This document shows, one piece after another, positions 8,511 through 18,251 of a stretch of 64,000 nucleotides of DNA. The position numbers were made by a program, and so were the translations under genes. The DNA comes from Woodsholea maritima DSM 17123 (lineage in GTDB: Bacteria; Pseudomonadota; Alphaproteobacteria; Caulobacterales; Maricaulaceae). Position 1 is the stretch's first letter, and every line of letters starts with the position of its first letter. Below the pieces are notes generated by a model. The model was not told the DNA's origin, did no database searches, and saw only the letters and a program-made list of their open reading frames with translations. Location: positions 178,783 to 242,782 of the forward strand of contig NZ_KB908057.1 of the NCBI RefSeq assembly GCF_000382325.1, read 5' to 3'.

Positions 8511-10000
8511 GCGCGCGCGCCATCAAAGCCAAAGCCTTGATGCTGCAGGGGACGGGCTCGGATGTGGGCAAATCCGTTCTGGTCGCGGGCCTGTGCCGGA
8601 TTGCCCGGCGGCGCGGGCTAAGCGTGGCCCCTTTTAAGCCGCAAAACATGTCGAATAATGCTGCCGTGTGCCCTTCGGGCGGTGAAATCGGCCGGGCTCA
8701 AGCGCTACAGGCTCAGGCCTGTGGGCTCGCACCGCATGTGGATTTCAATCCGGTCCTGTTGAAGCCGCAAAGTGATCGCACCTCGCAAATTGTGGTCCAT
8801 GGCCGGGTGCATAGCGCGCTGAACGCCGCCGATTATATGGCACGCCGCGAGAGTTTGATGGGCGCGGTGCGCGAGAGTTTTCATCGCCTCGCTGCGCGCT
8901 TTGATTTGATCATTGTTGAAGGCGCGGGCAGTCCTGCAGAGGTAAATTTGCGCGCCCGCGATATCGCTAATATGGGCTTTGCCCGCGCCCATGACGTGCC
9001 GGTCTGCTTGGTGGGCGATATTGATCGCGGCGGGGTCATTGCGGCCTTGGCGGGCACTAAGGCGGTGCTGGATGCGGGCGATCAGGCTCAGATTAAAGCC
9101 TTTCTCATCAATAAATTTCGCGGCGATCCAGCCTTGTTTGTCGATGGGCTAAAAGCCATTGAAGCGTACACGGGTTGGCCCTCTATGGGGGTGTTGCCCT
9201 GGCTCAGCGCGCCCTCGCGCCTTCCGGCCGAAGATGCGGTGATATTGGAGCGGGGCTCGCGCGCAGAAGCCTCGGGTAGAAAGATCAAAATCGCCGCGCC
9301 CATGCTCTCGCGCATGGCCAATTTCGATGATGGCGATCCCTTGCGTGCCGATCCGCGGGTGGAGTTTCACTTTATCCCGCCGGGCCAGCCCTTACCGCGC
9401 GATTGCGATGCCATTCTCCTCTTCGGGACGAAATCGACCGTGGGGGAGCTGGCCTTTATCAAGGCGCAAGGCTGGCACCATGATCTTCACGCCCATGCGC
9501 GCCAGGGCGGGGTGATTTTAGGGCTGTGCGGGGGCTATCAAATGCTGGGCCGCTGGGTTCATGACCCTGAGGGTTTGGACGGTGAAGCGGGAAGCGTTGA
9601 AGGTCTGGGCCTGTTGAATGTCGAAACTGTGATGCAGGGGCCAAAGACCGTGCGCCTTGCCCATGGCGTGGTGCGGGGGCTTAACCGAGTGGTTGAGGGC
9701 TATGAGATCCATTGCGGCAAAACCATAGGTTCGGATACGGCGCGGCCCTTTATTGATCTCGAACATGGCCCCGATGGCGCGCTGAGTGCTGATGGCAAGA
9801 TTGGCGGAACCTATATGCACGGCTTGTTTTCTGCCAACGGTTTTCGCTCTGCCTGGTTGCAAAACTTAGGCGCATCCACAACGGGTGGGCTCGATTATCG
9901 CGCCGGGGTGGAGGCCGCCCTCGATAGCCTTGCCGATGAGATGGAAGCTTCCCTCAATATCGATGCGTTGCTGGGGCTCGCTCAGACGCCGCGGTTTTAA
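8507..10000 (+). CDS. cobQ: Adenosylcobyric acid synthase (glutamine-hydrolysing)
   Basis: 497 residues, CobQ/CbiP. It amidates adenosylcobyrinic acid a,c-diamide at positions b, d, e and g using ATP and glutamine. The N-terminal dethiobiotin-synthetase-like P-loop GTGSDVGKS is followed by FKPQNMSNNA; the C-terminal class I glutamine amidotransferase domain has the nucleophile in VILGLCGGYQML and the histidine in GTYMHGLF. The start is GTG within a GTGA overlap with btuD, showing tight coupling. It is followed 2 bases later by cbiB. Confidence 0.94.
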   Translation: MSARAIKAKALMLQGTGSDVGKSVLVAGLCRIARRRGLSVAPFKPQNMSNNAAVCPSGGEIGRAQALQAQACGLAPHVDFNPVLLKPQSDRTSQIVVHGRVHSALNAADYMARRESLMGAVRESFHRLAARFDLIIVEGAGSPAEVNLRARDIANMGFARAHDVPVCLVGDIDRGGVIAALAGTKAVLDAGDQAQIKAFLINKFRGDPALFVDGLKAIEAYTGWPSMGVLPWLSAPSRLPAEDAVILERGSRAEASGRKIKIAAPMLSRMANFDDGDPLRADPRVEFHFIPPGQPLPRDCDAILLFGTKSTVGELAFIKAQGWHHDLHAHARQGGVILGLCGGYQMLGRWVHDPEGLDGEAGSVEGLGLLNVETVMQGPKTVRLAHGVVRGLNRVVEGYEIHCGKTIGSDTARPFIDLEHGPDGALSADGKIGGTYMHGLFSANGFRSAWLQNLGASTTGGLDYRAGVEAALDSLADEMEASLNIDALLGLAQTPRF

Positions 10001-10002
10001 TC

Positions 10003-10962
10003 ATGGACTTCGCGGCGGGCTTTATCCTGATCGCCCTGGCCTGGCTGATCGAGGCCGTCTTGGGCTGGCCCGCATGGCTTTATGCCCGGATCAAACATCC
10101 GGTGGTTTGGATCGGGGCTTTGATCGCGCTCGCCGATAAAGCCTTTAATAAAGACCCTTTTTCTCACCAAACGCGCTATATCTTAGGGGCGTTGGCTTGC
10201 CTCATCCTCCTTGCGCTCACGACGGGGCTTGCCGTCCTTATCACCTGGGTTTTGCACCATTGGGCCTGGGGGGTGATGGTTGAGGCGGTGATCGCGTCGA
10301 GCCTGATGGCTTCGCGCAGTCTTTATGATCATGTGGATGCGGTCGCGCGGCCATTGCTGGCTGGAGATTTAGCGAAAGCACGCCAGGGCGTGGCGCAGAT
10401 TGTTGGCCGCGATCCAGAGCGTTTGGACGCGGCGGGCATTGCGAGCGCCAGCCTGGAAAGCTTGGCGGAAAATGCATCAGATGGTGTGATCGCGCCAATG
10501 TTCTGGGGCGTCATATTCGGCCTGCCGGGCCTGGTTGCGTATAAGACGATCAATACGTTGGATTCCATGATTGGCCATACATCCGCACGCTATCACGCCT
10601 TTGGCGGCTTTGCCGCGCGTCTCGATGATGGGGTCAATCTGATCCCGGCGCGCTTGACGGGCGTGCTCTTTGCGCTTGCGGGATGGAGCGCTCAGGCCCT
10701 GCGTGTCATGATCCGCGATGCGCACCGTCATCGTAGCCCCAATGCCGGATGGCCAGAAAGCGCCCTCGCGGGCGTGTTAGGCATTCGCCTGTCTGGTCCA
10801 AGGGCTTATGGTGAGGGGGTGCGTGATGAGCCTTGGTTGAATGAAGACGCGCCGGATCCAGATGCTTCGCATGTGAAGCAAGGCTTGACGCTGTATGTGC
10901 GCGCCATGGTCTTGGGCTGGGGTATGGTGGCGGGCATGGCCGTTTTGGGTGGGGTGTTATGA
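10003..10962 (+). CDS. cbiB: Adenosylcobinamide-phosphate synthase (membrane)
   Basis: CbiB/CobD (Pseudomonas naming) integral membrane protein of 319 residues. It joins adenosylcobyric acid to (R)-1-amino-2-propanol or its phosphate. Diagnostic segments are HPVVWIGALI near the N-terminus, ESLAENASDGVIAPMFWG and NTLDSMIGH in the middle. It has about four to five hydrophobic segments. It starts 2 bases after cobQ and overlaps cobC by 4 bases (ATGA). Confidence 0.92.
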   Translation: MDFAAGFILIALAWLIEAVLGWPAWLYARIKHPVVWIGALIALADKAFNKDPFSHQTRYILGALACLILLALTTGLAVLITWVLHHWAWGVMVEAVIASSLMASRSLYDHVDAVARPLLAGDLAKARQGVAQIVGRDPERLDAAGIASASLESLAENASDGVIAPMFWGVIFGLPGLVAYKTINTLDSMIGHTSARYHAFGGFAARLDDGVNLIPARLTGVLFALAGWSAQALRVMIRDAHRHRSPNAGWPESALAGVLGIRLSGPRAYGEGVRDEPWLNEDAPDPDASHVKQGLTLYVRAMVLGWGMVAGMAVLGGVL

Positions 10963-11957
10963 GAATTGATCTTCGCCATGGTGGCCTTCTCGATGCCATG
11001 AAGCGCGATTTTGCCCATGCGCCGCAGCCTTGGCTCGATCTGTCTACGGGGATCAATCCTTGGCCCTATGCTCTTGGCCCCTTGCACCCGGATAGCCTCA
11101 CCCATCTACCGACAGAGACAGCGAAGGCGCAATGCCTTGGCGCGATGGCACAGGCTTGGCAGGCAAAGGCCACCTCGATTACGCTGATTCCGGGCAGTGA
11201 GCTGATCATTCGCCTATTACCGAATCTGATCGCGCCCCGCCGCGTCGCCCTGACCCGGCCGATGTATAGCGATCATGAGCGGATCTGGAGGCGTGCCGGG
11301 GTTGAGATCGTGATCGCAGACGATCCCTTAGACGCCGTGGATGATGTGGATCTTGTCGTGATCTGTAACCCCAATAACCCCGATGGCCGGGCTTGGTCGC
11401 GTGAAGATTTGCGCGCGGCGCGGGTGCGCCTGGCCAAGCGGGGCGGCTTTTTGCTCCTTGATGAAGCCTATGGTGATCTGGATGAAGGGCGTTCGTTATG
11501 CCCGGAGGCGGGCGCGCAGGGGCTGCTCATTTTGCGCTCTACGGGGAAGTTTTATGGGCTGGCGGGCTTACGGCTAGGGGCGTTTCTGGCCCCGCCCGCG
11601 ATCCAAGCCGCGCTAGAGGCTTATCTGGGCTTTTGGTCGGTCAGCGGTCCGGCGCTGGAGGCGGGCGCGCGCCTCTATCAAGACCTGGATTGGCAGGCAC
11701 AAATGCGCCGGCGCTTGGCTGAGACGTGCAGCATGATGGATGCGGCGCTGGAGAGTGTTGGGATCAAAGCGGTCACAGGTAGCGACCTCTTTCGCTATCT
11801 GACCCTTGATAAAGCCCATGCGGTTTGGCAGCACTTGGCCGAAGCGGGGATTTATACCCGCCGGTTTAACGGCGATGATCACCATCTACGCTTAGGCCTG
11901 TGTGCAGGCGCGGACCTGGATCGCTTGGTCCAGGCGCTGGCAGATCGCCCCGCTTAA
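10959..11957 (+). CDS. cobC: L-threonine-O-3-phosphate decarboxylase (PLP)
   Basis: 332-residue fold-type I aminotransferase-like enzyme (CobC in Pseudomonas denitrificans, CobD in Salmonella). It makes aminopropanol phosphate, the partner substrate for CbiB next door. The N-terminal HGG and LSTGINPWPY motif is diagnostic; the PLP lysine lies in STGKFYGLAGLRLG, with a CNPNNPDG segment before it. It overlaps cbiB by ATGA and is the last gene of the riboswitch-led run. CobP, CobS and CobT for nucleotide loop assembly are not in this window. Confidence 0.9.
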   Translation: MRIDLRHGGLLDAMKRDFAHAPQPWLDLSTGINPWPYALGPLHPDSLTHLPTETAKAQCLGAMAQAWQAKATSITLIPGSELIIRLLPNLIAPRRVALTRPMYSDHERIWRRAGVEIVIADDPLDAVDDVDLVVICNPNNPDGRAWSREDLRAARVRLAKRGGFLLLDEAYGDLDEGRSLCPEAGAQGLLILRSTGKFYGLAGLRLGAFLAPPAIQAALEAYLGFWSVSGPALEAGARLYQDLDWQAQMRRRLAETCSMMDAALESVGIKAVTGSDLFRYLTLDKAHAVWQHLAEAGIYTRRFNGDDHHLRLGLCAGADLDRLVQALADRPA

Positions 11958-12345
11958 TTGTCCGTACATGAATGACGCGCCTGTTTAAACCTATGTCATC
12001 TTCATCGGCGTAAAAGACGGATCAGCGAACATGCCTTCGTTTAACGATGTTGATGAGAGGCCAGCCCTCGGGCGAAGGGGCTCGGCGCAGTTTGGGTCAT
12101 GCTTCAAGTTCATCTTCACGCTGAGGGTCTGATTTTAAAGTGTATTCTCTACCCCCTCCCCCCTTGGAGGATAAATGCACTATATCCCTATGTGTGCGAG
12201 ACGGACGCGCTTCATAAGGTGTTGAAATGCCTAATCTAAACGAAAGTTAATGTTGCGATTATGAGTTCGCGAATTTGTGAACGGGCTTGGCATTTGCGTT
12301 TTGGCCGCAAGTGAACATAGTGCCGCCAAAGAGGAGATATGGGGT
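11958..12345 (+). promoter_or_regulatory. Intergenic region with candidate promoter and operator for the RND operon
   Basis: No convincing gene in these 388 bases. TTGAAA (12222-12227), 18 bases, GTTAAT (12246-12251) is a plausible sigma-70-type promoter. Immediately downstream, GTTCGCGAATTTGTGAAC (12265-12282) is a near-palindrome (7 of 9 pairs), of the size used by TetR/AcrR-type repressors that commonly control RND pumps. No regulator gene is adjacent. A ribosome binding site GAGGAG (12331-12336) decides the adaptor start. A 33-codon frame near 12030 is not supported. Confidence 0.35.
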
Positions 12346-13479
12346 ATGAAACGCGCTGGGTTTTTATGGGCTGTATTGGCCTTGTTTGTGGTGATGTCGG
12401 CGGTGGTGCTGGGCAAGATGGTTTTGACCCCTTCTGCGCCTCAGGGTGGGCCGCGCGGTGGGGCAATGCCGGTGGCGGCCTTTGAAGTGCCCAATTACCC
12501 CTTTGCCGATACGGTGGCGGCGCTGGGTACAGCGCGCGCGAATGAAACCGTGACGATTACGGCGCGGGTCTCCGATACGATTTCACGGATCAATTTTGAA
12601 TCCGGCGACCAGGTTGCGCAAAACCAAATCCTGGTAGAGCTAACCGATACTGAAGAAGCTGCAGACCTTACCGAAGCGCGCACCACGGTGCGTGAAGCCA
12701 GCCGTGAGCTAGAGCGGATCCACGATCTGGTGAGCCGGGGTGTCGTCTCGCAATCGCGCCTGGATGAGGTTCAGGCCAGTGTAGATCGGGCGCGCGCGCG
12801 CGTTGCCTCGATCGAGGCGCGCTTGGCCGACCGGATTGTACGCGCGCCGTTTGCCGGCGTTGTCGGCCTTCGTGAAGTAAGCCTGGGTGAGCTGGTCGGG
12901 CCGGGCGATGCGATTGCCAATCTGGATGATACCGGGATCATCAAGCTGGATTTCACCCTGCCGGAGCGTTTTCTGGCGGTGGTGAGCGCGGGTATGGAGA
13001 TCGCGGCCCAAACCTCAGCCTATCCTGATGAAGTGTTTGTGGGCCTGATCTCTCAGGTCGATACGCGCATTGACCCGGTCACCCGCACGGTGACGGTGCG
13101 TGCGCAAATCGATAATGCTGAGGGTCGTTTGTTGCCCGGTCAATTGATGACCGTCGAAGTGCGCCGCGATATGCGCAGCAATCCGGCTGTGCCCGGAGCG
13201 TCCTTGACCCGCTATCTGGATCAGACCTATGTCTTTGTGGTGATGCCGGGTGAGGGCGAGCGCCCCGCGAGCGTGCGCCGTCAAGATATTGAGATCGGCA
13301 TGCGCGCCAATGGCCTGGTTGAAGTGACCCAAGGCTTGGAACCCGGCATGATGATTGTGGGCGAGGGCGTGCACCGCATTCGCGATGGCATGCCGGTTAT
13401 GGTGACCCGCACTGATCATGTTGACGTGCCGCAAAGCCGTCAGGCGGCGGCCAGCCTTGGCACGGGGAGTGTACAATGA
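12346..13479 (+). CDS. RND efflux periplasmic adaptor (membrane fusion protein)
   Basis: 377-residue HlyD/AcrA-type adaptor linking an inner-membrane RND pump to an outer-membrane channel. It has an N-terminal hydrophobic anchor (FLWAVLALFVVMSAVVLG), a lipoyl-half segment ITARVSDTISRINFESGD, a coiled-coil hairpin at about residues 95-145, the second lipoyl half DRIVRAPFAGVVGLREVSLG and a beta-barrel region. GAGGAG nine bases before the ATG at 12346 decides the start; the frame is open upstream. The stop overlaps the pump gene start (ATGA), so the two are coupled. Substrate unknown. Confidence 0.88.
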   Translation: MKRAGFLWAVLALFVVMSAVVLGKMVLTPSAPQGGPRGGAMPVAAFEVPNYPFADTVAALGTARANETVTITARVSDTISRINFESGDQVAQNQILVELTDTEEAADLTEARTTVREASRELERIHDLVSRGVVSQSRLDEVQASVDRARARVASIEARLADRIVRAPFAGVVGLREVSLGELVGPGDAIANLDDTGIIKLDFTLPERFLAVVSAGMEIAAQTSAYPDEVFVGLISQVDTRIDPVTRTVTVRAQIDNAEGRLLPGQLMTVEVRRDMRSNPAVPGASLTRYLDQTYVFVVMPGEGERPASVRRQDIEIGMRANGLVEVTQGLEPGMMIVGEGVHRIRDGMPVMVTRTDHVDVPQSRQAAASLGTGSVQ

Positions 13480-16400
13480 CGCTCTCTGACATTTCTGTGC
13501 GTCGCCCGGTTCTGGCCGGGGTGTTCAGTGCGCTGATCTTAGTCTTCGGGATTTTGGGCCTGCAGAACTTGCCCCTGCGTGAGCTTCCCGATGTCGATCA
13601 GCCGGTCGTGTCGGTCTCGGCCAATTATCCCGGTGCCAATGCCGAGGTGGTTGAAAACCGCGTTACGCAAATCATCGAAGATCAGCTCTCAGGCATTGAT
13701 GGCGTCGATACGATTTCCTCATCCTCGCGCGATGGCGGTTCACGCATTACCATCACGTTTAAGCTGAGCCGTGATATTGAAGCCGCCGCCAATGATGTGC
13801 GCGATGCGGTCTCACGCGTGCTCGATCGCCTGCCTGAAGACGTTGAAGAAGTGGAAGTGCGCAAACAAGATTCCGATGCGCGTCCTTTCATCTGGTATAT
13901 GCTGCTCTCTGACCGTATGACCTCTGAAGAGCTGTCGGACTATGCCGACCGGGTCTTGCTTGATCAATTCACGGTGATTGATGGCGTGGCGCAGGTGCGC
14001 ATTGGCGGCCAGCGCCGCTATGCGATGCGTATCTGGCTCGACCCGCAAGCGATGGCCGCACGCGGGGTCACTGTGGCTGATATTGATCGCGCATTGCGCA
14101 CGCAAAATGTCGAAGTGCCTGGTGGTTCAGTGGAAACCAGCGACACCCAAATCGTGGTGCGCGTGCAGCGCCTGTTCTCTGATCCTGAGGCCTTCAGCCG
14201 TCTTCCGATTTCCAGCCGCTCTGAAGGTCATGTCGTGCGCCTGTCTGAGGTGGCTGATGTGGAGATTGCTGCCGAAGAACCGCGCACGCTATTTCGGGGC
14301 AATCGCCAGAATATGATCGGGTTGGGCTTTGTGCGGCAAAGTCAGGCCAATTCTGTTGAGGTTTCGAACGAGATTGAGAAGGCTGTTGATGTCATCAAGC
14401 GCGGCCTTCCTGAGGGGATGGAGCTGATCGTCGGATCAGACGATACCATCTTTATCGAACGCTCCATCAATGAGGTATGGCAAACCCTGGGCATTGCGGC
14501 GCTGTTGGTGATTGCCGTGATCTATCTCTTCTTGGGCAGTTTGCGCGCTGCTTTGATCCCGGCCGCCGTTGTGCCGGTCTGTCTGGTGGGCGTGTTCGCA
14601 GCCTTAGCGATTGCGGGCTTCTCCATCAATATTTTGACCTTGCTCGCCTTGGTGCTCGCCATTGGTTTGGTGGTGGACGATTCCATCGTGGTGTTGGAAA
14701 ACATTCAACGCCGTATCGATCTGGGTGAAGCGCCTTTGATTGCGGCGCTACGCGGGGGTAATCAGGTCTTCTTTGCGGTGATCGCCACGACGGCCGTGCT
14801 GGTCGCGGTTTTCGTGCCGCTGGTCTTCCTGCCGGGCTTTATTGGGCGGATCTTTACCGAGCTTGCCTTGACCATTGCTGCGGCGGTGATCCTATCGAGC
14901 TTTATCGCTTTGACTTTGTCCCCGATGATGGCCTCCAAGCTTCTAAAGCCTGCCAGCGAAGCCAAGGGTATGGCGCGCCTGGTGGATAATTGGGTCAATG
15001 CCGGTCGGCGCAGCTATCAAAACAGTCTTGAAGTGGCATTGAAAGCGCCTTGGATGATGATCCCGGTCGTCATTGTAGCCCTTATTGGCTCTGGTTTTTT
15101 ATTACAGCACATCCCCTCTGAGCTGACCCCGCCGGAAGATCGCGGATCCTTCTTCGGCATGTTCTCAGGGCCCGAAGGCGCAAGCTTTGATTATATGGCC
15201 GACCAAGCCGAACAGGTCGAAGATGTCGTGATGGACTTTGTCGAGGCCGGGGAGTTGCGCCGCGCTCTGGTCATTTCACCCGGTTGGGGCGGCAGCGGGT
15301 TTAACTCGGGCTTCGTGATCGGTTCGATGACGGATTGGAGCGAGCGCCGGGATGGCTTCCAAATTGTGGGCGAGCTGAATGGTCGTTTCGGTCAGCTGAC
15401 CGGCGTGCGCGCCTTTGCCTCCATGCGCTCCTCGCTGGGCGGCGGCGGGGCTGGGGACGATATTCAATTCGTCCTGCGTGGTCCTGATTATGAGACGATT
15501 GACCAACAGGCAGAGCGCTTGTTGGCCGCGATTCAGGCCGAAAACCCTAATCTGTTACGTGCGCGCAAAAGCTATGAACCCAATAGCCCGCGCCTGCTCG
15601 TTGATATTGACCGTGAACGCGCGGCGGCGCTGGGCGTCAGCGTCGCTGAGATCGGTCAGACCTTGCAGACGCATTTGGGTTCACGCCGGATCGGGCAATA
15701 TATGGACCGCGGTGAAGCCTATAATGTGATTATGGAAAACCGCCGCGAAGACCGCGAAAGCGTGGAAGATCTTGAAACGCTTTATGTCACAGGGCGCAAC
15801 AATCAGCTAATTCCGCTGTCTAATCTGGTGAGCCTGCGCGAAGTGGGTGAAGCGTCTTCGCGTTCGCGCATTGACCGCCAGCGTGCCATCACCGTTTCTG
15901 CAACCCTGGCTGAAGGCTATACGCTGGGTGAAGCGGTCGATTGGCTGGATGGGTGGGCGTTTGATAATTTGCCCCAGGATGTGAACTCAACCTATCTGGG
16001 CGGGGCGAAAGAGTTTTTGGAGGCCAATACGGCCGTGCTCTTTGCCTTTGGTATGGCCTTATTGATCGTTTATCTGGTGCTGGCCGCCCAGTTTGAAAGC
16101 CTGATCCAGCCCTTGATCATTATGCTGACGGTGCCGCTGGCGGTGGCCGGGGGGCTTTTTGGCTTGGATCTGGTGGGATCCAGCCTCAATATCTATTCCC
16201 AGATTGGCTTGGTGATTTTGATTGGTTTGGCGGCGAAGAACGGCATTTTGATTGTTGAATTTGCCAATCAGCTGCGTGAAGAAGGGATGGAGGTTGTTCC
16301 GGCCACGATTGAGGCCGCGCAGACCCGCTTCCGCCCGATTTTGATGACGGGTCTTTCAACGGCGATTGGCGCATTTCCGCTCGTGATCGCCTCAGGGCCG

Positions 16401-16601
16401 GGCGCGGAAAGCCGGATTACGATCGGCGTGGTGATCTTTGCCGGGGTGACAGTGGCGACGCTCTTTACTCTGTTTGTGATCCCGGTCGCTTATGGGGTTT
16501 TGGGGCGCTTCACCAAGACGCCTAATTGGGTCTCGCGCCAGATTGCGGCCCAGTCCGGTACCGCGCTGAAGGGTGAAGACGCCCTTCACCCAGCGGAATA
16601 A
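13476..16601 (+). CDS. RND multidrug efflux permease (AcrB/MexB superfamily)
   Basis: 1041-residue inner-membrane proton antiporter. The pattern is one N-terminal helix, a large periplasmic domain, a helix bundle, a second periplasmic domain and a helix bundle. Proton-relay aspartates are present as VVDDSIVVLEN (D401, D402), and the conserved lysine lies in AAKNGILIVEFANQ. The GDD-type loop segment GSDDTIFIERSI precedes TM2. The N-terminus LSDISVRRPVLAGVFSALI is typical of the alphaproteobacterial HAE branch. No outer-membrane TolC homologue lies next to it. A terminator follows directly. Confidence 0.92.
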   Translation: MTLSDISVRRPVLAGVFSALILVFGILGLQNLPLRELPDVDQPVVSVSANYPGANAEVVENRVTQIIEDQLSGIDGVDTISSSSRDGGSRITITFKLSRDIEAAANDVRDAVSRVLDRLPEDVEEVEVRKQDSDARPFIWYMLLSDRMTSEELSDYADRVLLDQFTVIDGVAQVRIGGQRRYAMRIWLDPQAMAARGVTVADIDRALRTQNVEVPGGSVETSDTQIVVRVQRLFSDPEAFSRLPISSRSEGHVVRLSEVADVEIAAEEPRTLFRGNRQNMIGLGFVRQSQANSVEVSNEIEKAVDVIKRGLPEGMELIVGSDDTIFIERSINEVWQTLGIAALLVIAVIYLFLGSLRAALIPAAVVPVCLVGVFAALAIAGFSINILTLLALVLAIGLVVDDSIVVLENIQRRIDLGEAPLIAALRGGNQVFFAVIATTAVLVAVFVPLVFLPGFIGRIFTELALTIAAAVILSSFIALTLSPMMASKLLKPASEAKGMARLVDNWVNAGRRSYQNSLEVALKAPWMMIPVVIVALIGSGFLLQHIPSELTPPEDRGSFFGMFSGPEGASFDYMADQAEQVEDVVMDFVEAGELRRALVISPGWGGSGFNSGFVIGSMTDWSERRDGFQIVGELNGRFGQLTGVRAFASMRSSLGGGGAGDDIQFVLRGPDYETIDQQAERLLAAIQAENPNLLRARKSYEPNSPRLLVDIDRERAAALGVSVAEIGQTLQTHLGSRRIGQYMDRGEAYNVIMENRREDRESVEDLETLYVTGRNNQLIPLSNLVSLREVGEASSRSRIDRQRAITVSATLAEGYTLGEAVDWLDGWAFDNLPQDVNSTYLGGAKEFLEANTAVLFAFGMALLIVYLVLAAQFESLIQPLIIMLTVPLAVAGGLFGLDLVGSSLNIYSQIGLVILIGLAAKNGILIVEFANQLREEGMEVVPATIEAAQTRFRPILMTGLSTAIGAFPLVIASGPGAESRITIGVVIFAGVTVATLFTLFVIPVAYGVLGRFTKTPNWVSRQIAAQSGTALKGEDALHPAE

Positions 16602-16606
16602 CAAAA

Positions 16607-16637
16607 CGCCCGCATCTTTGGATGCGGGCGTCTTTTT
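16607..16637 (+). terminator. Intrinsic terminator after RND pump
   Basis: CGCCCGCATC, TTTG loop, GATGCGGGCG, then TCTTTTTTT: a perfect 10-bp stem followed by a T run, 5 bases after the pump stop codon and just before the convergent acetyltransferase gene. Confidence 0.93.
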
Positions 16638-16651
16638 TTAAGCCGTCGCGA

Positions 16652-16951
16652 TTAGAGCTCAACCACGTCTTGCCATTCAGGATGCTTTTGCGCTTGCGCT
16701 TTGACAAAGGGGCAAAGCGGTACGATTTTCAGGCCCTGCGCGCGGGCTTCTGCCACGATATGCGCGGCCAAGGCCTTGGCGACGCCTTTGCCGCCCAGCA
16801 CATCAGGCACGCCGGTATGATCGACGATGATGCGGGTGGATCCGGCGCGCGAAAAGGTGATCTCGCCCTCGGCCTCAAACCCCTCGACATGGGCGATATA
16901 GCGCCCTTTGGATTGTGAAATCTCTTCATAGCGGATTGTAATTTCGGGCAT
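16652..16951 (-). CDS. Small GCN5-like N-acetyltransferase (YidJ/NATD1 type)
   Basis: 99 residues. Short GNAT-like fold of the COG2388 type: central IIVDHTGVPDVLGGKGVAKALAAH carries the acetyl-CoA binding loop (GKGVAKAL), and the end has the KIVPLCPFVKAQ-KHPEW pattern characteristic of this subfamily. Substrate is unknown. AAGGAGG lies upstream of the ATG. It converges with the RND operon and is divergent from frmA, with about 190 bases between. Confidence 0.85.
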   Translation of the reverse strand: MPEITIRYEEISQSKGRYIAHVEGFEAEGEITFSRAGSTRIIVDHTGVPDVLGGKGVAKALAAHIVAEARAQGLKIVPLCPFVKAQAQKHPEWQDVVEL

Positions 16952-17141
16952 GTGGGCCTCCTTGCTTCATTCTAGATATAGGAAGGCACGCGGGGAAAGT
17001 TTAGCGCCATTTTGGAAAAAGTCTTACGCGAATTGCCGCAACTGTTGAATGGTGCGGAAAAGCCTTCCGCCTTGGTTTTCATCGCCCCTGACCTCGCCTA
17101 GAGTGCGCGCATCCATCTTTACGCGCCGAAGGGAGCTTTTC

Positions 17142-18251
17142 ATGAAAACACGTGCCGCTATTGCCTTTGAGGCCAAAAAGCCGTTGGAAATTGTTGAGCT
17201 GGACCTGGAAGGCCCTAAAGACGGTGAAGTGCTGGTGGAGATTATGGCCACCGGGATTTGCCACACTGATGCCTATACGCTCGATGGCTTGGATTCTGAA
17301 GGCCTGTTCCCGTCTGTCCTGGGCCATGAAGGCGCAGGCATTGTGCGTGAAGTGGGTAAGGGCGTGACCAGCGTGAAGCCGGGCGATCATGTGATCCCGC
17401 TCTACACGCCGGAATGTCGCCAGTGTAAGACCTGCACCTCGCAGAAATCTAATCTGTGCACGTCCATTCGCGCGACCCAGGGTAAGGGCGTCATGCCCGA
17501 TGGGACTAGCCGCTTCTCTTATAAAGGCCAGCCCGTCTATCATTATATGGGCTGTTCGACCTTCTCCAACTTCACCGTGTTGCCGGAAATCGCCGTCGCG
17601 AAAATCCGCGAAGACGCCCCCTTTGATAAGGCCTGCTATATCGGGTGCGGCGTGACCACAGGTGTGGGCGCGGTCATCAACACCGCCAAGATGGAGCCGG
17701 GCGCAAATATCATCGTCTTCGGATTGGGCGGCATTGGCCTGAACGTCATTCAGGGCGCAAAACTGGCCGGGGCCAATATGATTGTTGGCGTCGATGTCAA
17801 TAATGACAAGAAATCCTGGGGCGAGCGCTTCGGCATGACTCATTTCGTCAATCCGCGCGAGATTGACGGCGATCTGGTCGCCCATCTGGTCGCACTGACC
17901 GAGGGTGGGGCCGATTATACCTTCGACTGTACCGGAAATACCGATGTGATGCGCCAAGCGCTGGAGGCCTGTCACCGCGGTTGGGGCGAAAGCATCATTA
18001 TCGGCGTTGCCGAAGCGGGCAAGGAAATCTCCACGCGCCCCTTCCAGCTGGTCACGGGCCGGGTCTGGAAAGGCACCGCCTTTGGCGGCGCGCGCGGGCG
18101 CACCGATGTGCCCAAAATTGTCGACTGGTATATGGATGGCAAGATCGAGATTGATCCCATGATCACCCATGTCTTGAGCCTGGAGGAGATCAATAAGGGC
18201 TTTGATCTGATGCATGACGGTAAGTCCATCCGCTCAGTCGTGGTGTTTTAA
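17142..18251 (+). CDS. frmA: S-(hydroxymethyl)glutathione dehydrogenase (class III ADH)
   Basis: 369-residue zinc-dependent dehydrogenase that oxidises S-hydroxymethylglutathione (formaldehyde adduct) to S-formylglutathione with NAD. Catalytic zinc ligands are in [11 protein letters not shown] and GHEGAG; the structural zinc cysteines are in [17 protein letters not shown]; the Rossmann motif is [20 protein letters not shown] at 17129-17135 sets the start at MKTRAAI; the frame is open further upstream without support. The next enzyme of the pathway begins immediately after the stop codon. Confidence 0.95.
   Translation: MKTRAAIAFEAKKPLEIVELDLEGPKDGEVLVEIMATGICHTDAYTLDGLDSEGLFPSVLGHEGAGIVREVGKGVTSVKPGDHVIPLYTPECRQCKTCTSQKSNLCTSIRATQGKGVMPDGTSRFSYKGQPVYHYMGCSTFSNFTVLPEIAVAKIREDAPFDKACYIGCGVTTGVGAVINTAKMEPGANIIVFGLGGIGLNVIQGAKLAGANMIVGVDVNNDKKSWGERFGMTHFVNPREIDGDLVAHLVALTEGGADYTFDCTGNTDVMRQALEACHRGWGESIIIGVAEAGKEISTRPFQLVTGRVWKGTAFGGARGRTDVPKIVDWYMDGKIEIDPMITHVLSLEEINKGFDLMHDGKSIRSVVVF

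Noticed and set aside
11995-12125. 33-codon frame before the RND operon
   Set aside because: No RBS, no recognisable composition, not followed by a terminator.
17079-18215. 378-codon minus-strand frame opposite frmA
   Set aside because: Antisense shadow of a highly conserved dehydrogenase.
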